The notes under the pieces: model-generated | What the model saw: the letters and a program-made list of their open reading frames with translations, nothing else | Told to the model about the DNA's origin: nothing | Database searches by the model: none | Part shown: positions 17,806 through 25,638 of the stretch, in pieces | Layout of the letters: each line of letters begins with the position of its first letter | Position numbering within the stretch: position 1 is the first letter of the stretch | Position numbers and translations under genes: made by a program | Origin: Clostridium tagluense | Lineage (GTDB): Bacteria > Bacillota > Clostridia > Clostridiales > Clostridiaceae | Reading direction: 5' to 3' | DNA: 64,000 nucleotides | Assembly: GCF_003865095.1 (NCBI RefSeq) | Contig: NZ_BHYK01000019.1 | Span: 1 to 64,000, forward strand

Positions 17806-19896
17806 ATGAGAAAAGAATATATAAGTTTTATAAATGATTTACCTATAAACATCTCTCTAGAAAGTGTAACGGACTATCCAATACATTGGCATAACTCTAT
17901 AGAAATAATTTTCGTGCTTGAGGGCAGTGTTAATGTACTTATAGAGTCAGGAAATTATGAAGTATACGAGAGTGAAATTGAGATTGTAAATTGTGATGAA
18001 GCCCATAGAATTTATTCAGATGTAAAAAATAAGGTTTTAATTTTTCACCTGGATCCTATATTTTTCGAAAAGTATTATGATGATATGAAAAATATTTATT
18101 TTTATACAAACTCTAGTGAAGAAGGCGCACAACAAGAAGAAAAGTATGATGTTCTAAGGAAATACTTATCTATTCTAGCTTGCGAAATAATACAAAAAAG
18201 TGAAAACTTTGATGATCAAATAGAGGCTGTTTTAGTAAAATTATTATTCCATTTAATTAATAAATTTCACTATCTTAATTATGATGAAAAAGATTTAAAA
18301 GAAAATGTAATACAATTTCAAAGGTATCATAGGATTAGAAAGTACATCTATAATAACTACATGAATAAAATTAGTTTACAGGATATAGCAAACCAAGAAT
18401 ATTTAAGTTCTTATTATTTATCTCATCAAATAAAAGAAATGGCTGGAACAAATTTTAGTGAACTCGTAAATATTGTACGAGTAGATGAATCTATTAAATT
18501 ACTATTAGATACAGATAAAACTATCTCAGATATTTCTATGGATGTTGGTTTTTCTCATACTAGATATTACAATAAGAACTTTAAAGATCACTATAATTGT
18601 ACTCCCCTACAATTCAGGAAAAAATATCATGTACCAGAGGGAGAATTTGATAGCTTCAAAAAAATGGATACACATGATTTATCTCAAACACTGGAATATA
18701 TATCTTATTATTTAGAAGACTATGATAGGTTCAACTATACCAACAAAATTATAAAAATCCAAACAGACTCTCTGCTACCAGGTACAAACCTAGAACATAG
18801 CTGGAAGGAAAAAATAAACTTAGGGCAAGCAGAAGAACTTGTTAAAGCAGGGGAACAAGGATATCTGAGATCTATTCAAGAAGCTATAGGCTTTGAAAAT
18901 GGTATAGTTCAGAACTTATTTGGAAAAGGGATGAAAGTATATTTTAATGAAAATGTAAAATTTTTAAATTGGAATGAAGTTGAAAAATTGTTAGAATTCT
19001 TAATGGATATATCCTTGGTTCCCTTAATAATTTTGAATCAAACCTTTGAAGATAAAAGCTCTTTTATAAAACTTTTAGAAAGCTTTATCATGTATTTTGC
19101 TGATATATATGGCATTGAGGTAGTTAAACTATGGAAATTCCAAGCATCAAGTGATTTATCTGTAGAGTATATAGATATTACAAGGGAAATTTTCGAAAAA
19201 TATGAATTGCAGAATCTAATAGAAGATCCTTTTAATGTTCCTGAAACTATAAATACTATTTATGACTCATCCTACATGCTTCCATACATTATTCATAATT
19301 TTATTAGTGGCAATAATAATAGCTTACTTACTCTAAAGGCTTTTGATACTGTAGATGAAAATTCAATTTTAAATAATGAATTATTTTTTGGTTCACCAGG
19401 TCTCCTTACTTTAAATGGGATAAGAAAAGTTTCCTACTATGCTTATTATTTATTGTCAAAATTAGGAAACGAAGTTATAGACCAGGGTGATGGATACATT
19501 ATCACAAGGCAAGATGAAGATATCCAGGTCTTACTTTACAGTTACAGTGATGAACTTAATAGTCTAATTAAGTTAGAAGATTTACCCAAGGGAAAGGGTA
19601 GTAAAAATATTACTGAGAGAAAGATATCCTTATCCATTAAAAATTTAGTTAATGACTATAAAGTTATTAAATATGAAATTGGTGAAAATTTCGGCTCAGC
19701 TTATGATATCTGGTTACGTATGGGTAAGCCAAAAAGGCTTGGTTATGACGAATGGAAAATTTTAACTAAAATTTCCACTCCTAATGTTTCTCTATCCTAT
19801 GCTAAAAAAACAGCAGTTTATAATAATATAATAAAGATAGAAGGCTATGGTTCTACACTAATAGTTCTTCAAAAAGTACAAAAACACCTATTTTGA
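17806..19896 (+). CDS. AraC-family regulator with C-terminal degenerate GH39-like domain
   Basis: 696 residues. N-terminal cupin-like ligand domain (WHNSIEIIFVLEGSVNVLIE, about 27-46), then an AraC double helix-turn-helix (about 175-285: NKISLQDIANQEYLSSYYLS and TISDISMDVGFSHTRYYNKNF). The remaining 400 residues resemble a family 39 glycosidase barrel (YGIEVVKLWKFQ, SYYAYYLLSKLG). At the place of the family's WNEPN acid/base motif the sequence is ASSD, so the domain should bind but not cut sugar. Likely a carbohydrate-responsive DNA-binding protein. AAAGGAG is suitably spaced. No sugar genes adjoin; the next gene is a MATE pump. Confidence 0.83.
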   Translation: MRKEYISFINDLPINISLESVTDYPIHWHNSIEIIFVLEGSVNVLIESGNYEVYESEIEIVNCDEAHRIYSDVKNKVLIFHLDPIFFEKYYDDMKNIYFYTNSSEEGAQQEEKYDVLRKYLSILACEIIQKSENFDDQIEAVLVKLLFHLINKFHYLNYDEKDLKENVIQFQRYHRIRKYIYNNYMNKISLQDIANQEYLSSYYLSHQIKEMAGTNFSELVNIVRVDESIKLLLDTDKTISDISMDVGFSHTRYYNKNFKDHYNCTPLQFRKKYHVPEGEFDSFKKMDTHDLSQTLEYISYYLEDYDRFNYTNKIIKIQTDSLLPGTNLEHSWKEKINLGQAEELVKAGEQGYLRSIQEAIGFENGIVQNLFGKGMKVYFNENVKFLNWNEVEKLLEFLMDISLVPLIILNQTFEDKSSFIKLLESFIMYFADIYGIEVVKLWKFQASSDLSVEYIDITREIFEKYELQNLIEDPFNVPETINTIYDSSYMLPYIIHNFISGNNNSLLTLKAFDTVDENSILNNELFFGSPGLLTLNGIRKVSYYAYYLLSKLGNEVIDQGDGYIITRQDEDIQVLLYSYSDELNSLIKLEDLPKGKGSKNITERKISLSIKNLVNDYKVIKYEIGENFGSAYDIWLRMGKPKRLGYDEWKILTKISTPNVSLSYAKKTAVYNNIIKIEGYGSTLIVLQKVQKHLF

Positions 19897-19908
19897 GGTG
19901 TTTTTTTG
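19881..19908 (+). terminator. Intrinsic terminator of the AraC-type gene
   Basis: AAAACACCT / AGGTGTTTT around ATTTTG, then a T-run. The stop codon lies in the loop. Confidence 0.8.
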
Positions 19909-20043
19909 TTATTTCAGTATTGCGTAAAGTTGCATGTTAGCAATTTTGTACTTCTTATCTAGCAACCCTGTGAATGCTAATATATTCTTAATAGCGTAGA
20001 ATAATACTATGGAAACAAAAATTTTTAAGGAGACGTGAATTTC

Positions 20044-21471
20044 ATGACACTAGGTAACATGGCAGAAAGTAATAAAGCATTTGGCGAGGAAAAAATCGGG
20101 AAACTATTGTTAAAATTTTCTGTGCCAGCAATAATTTCTTTAATGGTAGCAGAAATGTACAACATGGTGGATTCTATGTTTTTAGGAAAAGCCATAGGAG
20201 CTGATGCTATTGGTGCTTTAACTATAGCCTTTCCAATTCAAAGATTATTTTTAGCTATATCTATGCTTATAGCTGTTGGTGCTTCTACCGCTGTGGCAAG
20301 AAGCTGTGGAGACGAAGATTTTGAAAATCTAAGGACTATCATACCTAATGCTATAGTTCTAATGCTTATAATGGTATCTATAATTGGTACTGGTATTTTT
20401 ATTTTTCAAGATAAAATTTTAATTAGCCTAGGTGCTTCGGAAAAGATATTCCCTCTTGCAAAAGATTATGTAAGTATAATCTTAATTGGTGTGCTATTTC
20501 AATCCTTTACGCTAATTGCATCTTATATTATAACTGCCTTTGGTAACACTAAAATAGTTCTATTTAGTACTTCTATTGGTGCAATTTGCAACGTAATTAT
20601 AGATTATCTTCTAATAAACGTATTTTCATATGGAGTAAAAGGAGCTGCTATAGCTACAGTAATATCTCAGATAATAGGTTTTATATATGTTCTAACTGTA
20701 TTTATGAAAATAAAGAAGGAGTTAAATTTTTCTATTAAACTAACTCTTAATAAAGCAGTATCACTTGGAATAGTATATGTTGGGTTTTCAACATTTATAA
20801 TAGAAATCTCAGATGCAGTGGTAGCTGCTATATTAAACAATTTGCTATCCTCCTATGGCGGAGATTTAGCAATTGTAACGGTTGGTTTAACTACAAGGGT
20901 TTCAATGTTTTTATTTATGACAGTAATGGGTATAAGCTCAGCTATGCAACCTATAGCTGCTTATAATTATGGTGCTGGAAATTATACCAGATTAAAAGAA
21001 GTTGTTAAAACTGCTGTAATTGCAGTATCTGTAAGTTCAACTATATTGTGGGCAATATTTATGATTTTTGCAGAATCACTTATAGGCATATTTATAAGTG
21101 ATAGTGCTATTATAGTAGGAACAGCAAAGGCTTTTAGAATGGTTATAGCTGTATTCCCTTGCCTTGGAATATATTATCTGTCAATCTCATATTGCCAAGC
21201 TATAAATAGAGTTAAAGCATCTTTCAAGTTATCTATTTACAGGCAAATAGTAGTATTTATTCCACTAGTGTATGCGATTGTAGTAGGTTTAGACATGGGA
21301 GTCTTTGGAGCATGGCTTGCCTATCCCATATCCGATGTAATATCTTTTATTACAGCTACTATATTCATTAAATATACTTATACTTCTTTAGAAATACTAG
21401 AAATGCATCAAATTTATAAGAAAAACAAAGCTAAACTTATTAAATCTAGACTTGCTCCTGCAGGTATTTAA
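20044..21471 (+). CDS. MATE-family multidrug/cation efflux transporter
   Basis: About 475 residues with twelve predicted membrane helices in two similar halves, as in DinF/NorM-type exporters. The beginning of the first half reads GKLLLKFSVPAIISLMVAEMYNMVDSMFLGKAIGADAIGA..., typical of the family (only its first residues are key: the VPAIIS and YNMVDSMFLG motifs). Uses a Na+ or H+ gradient to expel cationic or other drugs; substrate unknown. A GTG nine bases earlier is too close to AAGGAG, so the ATG at 20044 is preferred. Strong terminator follows, so it is a single-gene unit. Confidence 0.9.
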   Translation: MTLGNMAESNKAFGEEKIGKLLLKFSVPAIISLMVAEMYNMVDSMFLGKAIGADAIGALTIAFPIQRLFLAISMLIAVGASTAVARSCGDEDFENLRTIIPNAIVLMLIMVSIIGTGIFIFQDKILISLGASEKIFPLAKDYVSIILIGVLFQSFTLIASYIITAFGNTKIVLFSTSIGAICNVIIDYLLINVFSYGVKGAAIATVISQIIGFIYVLTVFMKIKKELNFSIKLTLNKAVSLGIVYVGFSTFIIEISDAVVAAILNNLLSSYGGDLAIVTVGLTTRVSMFLFMTVMGISSAMQPIAAYNYGAGNYTRLKEVVKTAVIAVSVSSTILWAIFMIFAESLIGIFISDSAIIVGTAKAFRMVIAVFPCLGIYYLSISYCQAINRVKASFKLSIYRQIVVFIPLVYAIVVGLDMGVFGAWLAYPISDVISFITATIFIKYTYTSLEILEMHQIYKKNKAKLIKSRLAPAGI

Positions 21472-21488
21472 AAAATCTATATTTAAGT

Positions 21489-21540
21489 CATTTGAAAAAG
21501 AACAGACTAGTCAACTGGCTAGTCTGTTCTTTTTCAAATG
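21489..21540. terminator. Strong bidirectional terminator
   Basis: 22-bp perfect inverted repeat (arm CATTTGAAAAAGAACAGAC, then TAG) with 8-base loop between the MATE gene and the convergent acetyltransferase operon. Confidence 0.85.
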
Positions 21541-21653
21541 CTTTATTTAATTACAATGATTCCATCGCCGTCATTAATCCTTAGGTCTTGCTGCTGATGC
21601 CTATTAATTCATCACCTACTGTGATGAAATATCCTCAAAACAGAAATACCCTT

Positions 21654-22184
21654 TTATGAAAAATATTCTTCGCTTAAAAGTCCCATAACAATTTCATCGT
21701 AATACTTTCCATCTCTGAATATTTCTTTTCTTAGTCTGCCTTCTTGTTTAAATCCACATTTTTCATAGCATCTAATTGCACGTTCATTAAAGGAATATAC
21801 GTTCAATTTAATTTTGTGTATATTCATTTGCTCAAAAATAAACCTAATTAAAACCTTCATTGCATCAGTGCCATAGCCCTTACTCCAATAATCTTTATCC
21901 CCGATGAATATACCTACAACTATCACGCTGTTTTTCCAATCTATATCGTTTATCCCGCAACCACCTATATATTTGTTATCCTCTAATGTCTCTATGGCAA
22001 AACTGTATTTTTCCTTCGTACCTGACATTCCTTCAAACCATTTTTGTTCATCTTCAAAGGTAAATAAATAAGGAATTCCTGGGTGTAAGAGTCTCTTTAC
22101 CTCAGGATCATTTATAAAATTTTGAGCTTGTTTCACATCTTCTTTTTTATACTCTCTTAATCTAATTTTTTTACCTGTATACAT
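21654..22184 (-). CDS. GNAT acetyltransferase (RimJ/SpeG-like)
   Basis: 176 residues; KKIRLREYKKEDVKQAQ at the start, acetyl-CoA loop DKDYWSKGYGTDAMK, and NERAIRCYEKCGFKQEGRLRKEIFRDGKYYDEIVMG near the end (key part CYEKCGF). This is the layout of RimJ-like and spermidine-type acetyltransferases; substrate unknown. AGGAGGG eight bases before ATG 22184 sets the start; a frame 13 codons longer is less likely. Third gene of a minus-strand operon with a methyltransferase and another GNAT, behind the attenuator-like leader at 23732-23867. Confidence 0.85.
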   Translation of the reverse strand: MYTGKKIRLREYKKEDVKQAQNFINDPEVKRLLHPGIPYLFTFEDEQKWFEGMSGTKEKYSFAIETLEDNKYIGGCGINDIDWKNSVIVVGIFIGDKDYWSKGYGTDAMKVLIRFIFEQMNIHKIKLNVYSFNERAIRCYEKCGFKQEGRLRKEIFRDGKYYDEIVMGLLSEEYFS

Positions 22185-22276
22185 AATTATTTCCCTCCTG
22201 TATTCCTTAATAGTACATAACAATTATCAATTGCTATATCTCGTGTAGCCTATTATTAACAGGTACACCTCTAAAC

Positions 22277-23059
22277 TTATATTTTTTCACATATATATAA
22301 TCCATGTTGACTATATCCAATTAAACTGCTATCACTACATGTCATTAAGTGATATTCCATCCACTTTTCAAATTCCGCTCCGTTAAATTCGTTTAATTTA
22401 TCACTAAACAGACCCACCAATCCATCAGTTCCAATATGACTAATCTTTGTTATATTAAAACTATCCATTAAATTTTCTATATCATCATATTTGGAATAGT
22501 AAAAGCAGTCTCTTTCATCACCATATTCTAATCCTGTTTTTACAATATTGTTCAAGCCCTCATCATTAATATTTTCTTTTTTTCTATTTATCATATTAAC
22601 AAAAGTTGAAAATCTATTGATATAAGCCACTGCTAAAATTCCACCACTTTTTAGTACCCTTAAGCATTCATCTAAACATTGTATTTTTTCTTCTTCCACA
22701 CTAAAATGATAAAGTGGTCCAAGACATAAAACTACATCGTAACTATTATCTTTAAACCCCCTTAAATTCTTAGCATCTCCAAGTACAATATCCATATCTA
22801 AGTCTTTATGTTTTGCTTTCTCTTTCATAATCTCAATATGCTTTGGCGTTATATCTAATGCAGTAACACTATGGCCTTTTTCTGCAAGACAAAATGAATA
22901 TCTTCCTGTTCCTGCACCAACTTCTAGAATCCTTGCACCTGGTTTAACAATCTTATCTAAGTAATGCATAGTTGTAATAAACTCTATTTTATGTGCATTA
23001 TCCTTAATAAGTCTCGCTTCCTCATCATATTTTTCATAATATTCTAATATACTTTTCAT
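22277..23059 (-). CDS. Class I SAM-dependent methyltransferase
   Basis: 260 residues with the Rossmann methyltransferase motifs: motif I ILEVGAGTGRYSFCLAEKG, motif II ALDITPKHI, and DVVLCLGPLYHF (motif IV). Domain type is the ubiquinone/menaquinone-like Methyltransf_11/25 group, so probably a small-molecule methylase. AAGGGGG precedes the ATG. Middle gene between two acetyltransferases; together they look like a small modification or resistance operon. The C-terminal part (about 190-260) is specific to this subgroup. Substrate unknown. Confidence 0.86.
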   Translation of the reverse strand: MKSILEYYEKYDEEARLIKDNAHKIEFITTMHYLDKIVKPGARILEVGAGTGRYSFCLAEKGHSVTALDITPKHIEIMKEKAKHKDLDMDIVLGDAKNLRGFKDNSYDVVLCLGPLYHFSVEEEKIQCLDECLRVLKSGGILAVAYINRFSTFVNMINRKKENINDEGLNNIVKTGLEYGDERDCFYYSKYDDIENLMDSFNITKISHIGTDGLVGLFSDKLNEFNGAEFEKWMEYHLMTCSDSSLIGYSQHGLYICEKI

Positions 23060-23111
23060 TATAATCCCCCTTAAACTCTACTTTTCAAAGAAATTAAAGC
23101 TAACTATAATT

Positions 23112-23615
23112 CTATATATTATATCTTGCCATTAGGTACTCATCATCATATTTACCATTTCTGATTATTGCGTATTTTTTTGTACCCTCTATTTTAAAAC
23201 CTAGAGATTTATATAGATTTATTGCCTTTTCATTATCCGTAAAAACTCCCAATTCAATTCTAATAAGCATTAACCAATTATCACCTATATCAATTAAATC
23301 CATCATTAGAGCTCTACCTATTCCCATTCTATGATATTCTTTCCTAACCATTAATCCAATGCTTGCGGAATGTCTTACTCTATTTGATTTGTTTACTGAC
23401 AGAGATGCAACTCCAACTACCCTTTTAACCCCATCTTCTTCTACCTCTGCTACTAGCATATGGTCATTATCTGTAAGTCCATTTATGAAGCCCTCAGTTC
23501 TTGTAACTCTTTCACTAGTTATACCCATTATGTTTTCTCGAACTCCATCCTGACGGCGCAACTCATTTATAAATACTGCATCTTCAATTTTTACTGGTCT
23601 AATAATAAAATCCAT
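23112..23615 (-). CDS. GNAT acetyltransferase, first gene of the operon
   Basis: 167 residues: FIIRPVKIEDAVFINELRRQ at the N-terminus, acetyl-CoA loop VRKEYHRMGIGRALM, then NEKAINLYKSLGFKIEGTKKYAI. Resembles the phosphinothricin/YhhY-like group, which acetylates amino acids and drugs; substrate unknown. AAGGAGGG directly supports ATG 23615 over a frame 15 codons longer. It is the promoter-proximal gene behind a leader that ends in an intrinsic terminator about 115 bases upstream. Confidence 0.86.
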   Translation of the reverse strand: MDFIIRPVKIEDAVFINELRRQDGVRENIMGITSERVTRTEGFINGLTDNDHMLVAEVEEDGVKRVVGVASLSVNKSNRVRHSASIGLMVRKEYHRMGIGRALMMDLIDIGDNWLMLIRIELGVFTDNEKAINLYKSLGFKIEGTKKYAIIRNGKYDDEYLMARYNI

Positions 23616-23731
23616 TTTAATCCCTCCTTGCATTCCTTTGTGGCAGATAACAATTCTCAATTGTTATCCCCCTCGTATTTTCTCTGAAGTAGATGGCAAT
23701 TGTTAATTATTACTACTTAATTATAAAACAA

Positions 23732-23831
23732 AAAAACTCCACGAAATCACTTTGGAAGTGACTCCGTAGAGTTATCTACGTGTAGGAAAGTCCCTGTACC
23801 GCTAACATTTTGTTAGGTACACTCACTGTAT
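23732..23831 (-). promoter_or_regulatory. Attenuator-type leader of the acetyltransferase/methyltransferase operon
   Basis: Transcribed from the promoter at 23839-23867. Order on the minus strand: hairpin GTACCTAAC...GTTAGCGGTAC; a tiny ORF (23808-23776); hairpin CGTAGA-TAAC-TCTACG (23780-23765); terminator ACTCTACGGAGTCACTT / GTGATTTCGTGGAGT with TTTTTTT (23774-23732). TCTACG is shared by the second hairpin and the terminator, so only one can form: a textbook terminator/antiterminator pair. It matches no riboswitch I know. Confidence 0.6.
23776..23808 (-). CDS. Candidate leader peptide of 10 residues
   Basis: ATG TTA GCG ... TAG encoding MLAVQGLSYT. The stop codon lies inside the antiterminator hairpin, so ribosome position could decide between the two structures. 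The ribosome site is weak (GAGTG 11 or so bases upstream), so translation is uncertain. Confidence 0.35.
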   Translation of the reverse strand: MLAVQGLSYT

Positions 23832-23838
23832 ATGTTAT

Positions 23839-23867
23839 ATATTATAACATTATCAATATATTGTCAA
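23839..23867 (-). promoter_or_regulatory. Promoter of the acetyltransferase operon leader
   Basis: TTGACA (23867-23862) and TATAATAT (23846-23839). The spacer is 15 or 17 bases depending on which overlapping -10 is used. Confidence 0.65.
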
Positions 23868-23910
23868 TATGAAATTCATAAAAAGTGCAAAATATTCTCA
23901 CTAGTATATC

Positions 23911-23932
23911 GCCAGCTTGCCACGTGGGCACT
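23911..23932. repeat. GC-rich interspersed repeat copy
   Basis: GCCAGCTTGCCACGTGGGCA, a slightly shortened member of the TGCCAC..GTGGGTGGCA family, just downstream of the DUF4275 gene. Confidence 0.5.
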
Positions 23933-23938
23933 TATTCC

Positions 23939-25087
23939 TTAGTTTGAATGAAAATATGGACCACAAGTTACTCTTTCATGTGTTAGCACGTAGGTCCAAG
24001 TAAAATCTTCATTGGTTACATAAATATCATTAAAATAATCAATATTCTCTGCAGTAAATTTCTCAGCATTATTTAAACGATAACAAGTTGTTCCCTCATT
24101 AAAGAATAAATATAATGTTTCTTTTTTAATTTTAATTAAATCTGCATTTGCCTCTTCTCTTTGCACGCATGACAACTTTCCATAGCTAAATATATGCCAA
24201 AGACATTGGTCTAGGTTAGCATCACTGACATCTATATTTCGAGTAAAAGTTTCAAGCCATTTACTTCGAAGTTCATCTGCTTTTGAATAATGAACATCTT
24301 TATCAGAATATAACTTTGTCAACGCAATACCTTTTTCTTCTAATCCCCTTAAGAAGCTATTATAGTAAGTTATATTTAATTCCCTACAGTTAATTGTTAC
24401 TTCATTTCTGTGTTCCACTGAATTATAAGTTAATTCATCAATGCAAATAAATTCCATAAAATTATTTTGTATATGAATTGTATAATTAAAATCATCTAGC
24501 TTTTTAATATCTAAATATCCAATCCCCTGCTTATCAAAGTACTCTAAATTATCACAGTCGTCTCCAATACATTTTTCAGCATAAACATTACAAAGACGTA
24601 ATTCTACAGCGGTTTCTCCTAAATTCCCTTTCATTAAATGAAAAATATAATTGCTACCTTCTTTCTTTATAGATAGTGCTGAGCCATTAAGGTTAGGCCA
24701 CTGCCCTTCACAGTATTGTATTAGTTCTTTTCCACCAGCTATACTGTCAGGTGCAAAAACTTCTTTAAGTACTGCATATCCTTTAGGAATCCTTTGGCGT
24801 TCAAAAAAAACGCTGTTATTTAGTAATTCTCCTTTTTGTGATGGTACTATTGCCCTTTTAAATACTATGTAAAATCCAAATTCATCTTGTCCTATTTGAA
24901 TAATTGACCCTTCAATAACCTGATCTGATTTAAGCTTTATGTTATATATTCTATTTTTTTCGAAAATTATATTACATGGTTCGGATAACCATATACGTTT
25001 AGCGTTAAATGCTAATTCATCGTAATCTTTCATATTTACATACTTATTATTATTTACTGCCTTTATTATATTAATTGAAATTTCCAT
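23939..25087 (-). CDS. Protein with C-terminal DUF4275 domain
   Basis: 382 residues. The last 140 (RSKWLETFTRNI, WHIFSYGKLSC, LFFNEGTTCYRLNNAEKFT, TWTYVLTHE, GPYF) match my memory of DUF4275, a family of unknown function in Bacilli and Clostridia usually found as a short protein. The first 240 residues form a separate part with many beta strands and no motif I know; it may be one or two small domains fused in front. GGAGGG close to ATG 25087 sets the start. No membrane segment. Standing alone, so its role cannot be guessed from neighbours. Confidence 0.7.
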   Translation of the reverse strand: MEISINIIKAVNNNKYVNMKDYDELAFNAKRIWLSEPCNIIFEKNRIYNIKLKSDQVIEGSIIQIGQDEFGFYIVFKRAIVPSQKGELLNNSVFFERQRIPKGYAVLKEVFAPDSIAGGKELIQYCEGQWPNLNGSALSIKKEGSNYIFHLMKGNLGETAVELRLCNVYAEKCIGDDCDNLEYFDKQGIGYLDIKKLDDFNYTIHIQNNFMEFICIDELTYNSVEHRNEVTINCRELNITYYNSFLRGLEEKGIALTKLYSDKDVHYSKADELRSKWLETFTRNIDVSDANLDQCLWHIFSYGKLSCVQREEANADLIKIKKETLYLFFNEGTTCYRLNNAEKFTAENIDYFNDIYVTNEDFTWTYVLTHERVTCGPYFHSN

Positions 25088-25274
25088 AAACCCTCCATTT
25101 CGCATATTGTGAATCTACCTTTAGACTAATTAAATAATATAAAACCATTGTTTGCCTATTTAAATATACAGAATATCAATCCAAACATCAAGTATTTAAC
25201 AAAACTACATATAAATTCTTGAAACCCACTTTAAAGGATTTTATGAAAAAAGCTTCATCATAAAATCTTGTATG

Positions 25275-25302
25275 TTGACATTATAAATAATGAATGTATA
25301 AT
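25275..25302 (+). promoter_or_regulatory. Promoter of the gltX T-box transcript
   Basis: TTGACA (25275-25280), 16 bases, TATAAT (25297-25302). Start of transcription expected near 25309. Confidence 0.7.
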
Positions 25303-25334
25303 TGTAGTTGAATAATAAAATTTAAACATAAATG

Positions 25335-25603
25335 CAATGAAAGAGAAAAGTAAGTATATTTCAATTTAAAGAGAACCAATGATGGTGGAAATTTGGTATT
25401 TGAAACTACAGAAAGAAGCTCTGGAGCATTGGACTGAAACATTTGAGTAAGTCCAACGGTAGCTTTCCGTTATAAAAGTACAGTATGATTTATACTGTTA
25501 ATAAGTGGATTTAGGTATTGCAAGATGCCTTTACATCAATTTAGGTGGTACCGCGGAAGTTTACCTTTCGTCCTATATAGTATAGGATGAGAGGTTTTTT
25601 TTG
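25335..25603 (+). ncRNA. T-box riboswitch leader of gltX
   Basis: The T-box AGGTGGTACCGCGG is at 25543-25556. Stem I features (AGAGAACCAATGATGGTGG..., CTCTGGAGC apical region, GGACTGAAACATTTGAGTAAG) lie upstream. A GAA triplet in that last segment fits a glutamate specifier codon. The terminator ACCTTTCGTCCTATA / TATAGGATGAGAGGT with T8 follows at 25563-25603. Uncharged tRNA-Glu should pair with the specifier and T-box and let transcription continue. Confidence 0.92.
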
Positions 25604-25638
25604 CGGTTAAATAATATTAACAAGAAAGGATGATTAAA

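Noticed and set aside
23732-23831. Known riboswitch (preQ1, SAM, T-box, fluoride) in the acetyltransferase leader
   Set aside because: None of the conserved cores of these classes could be found.
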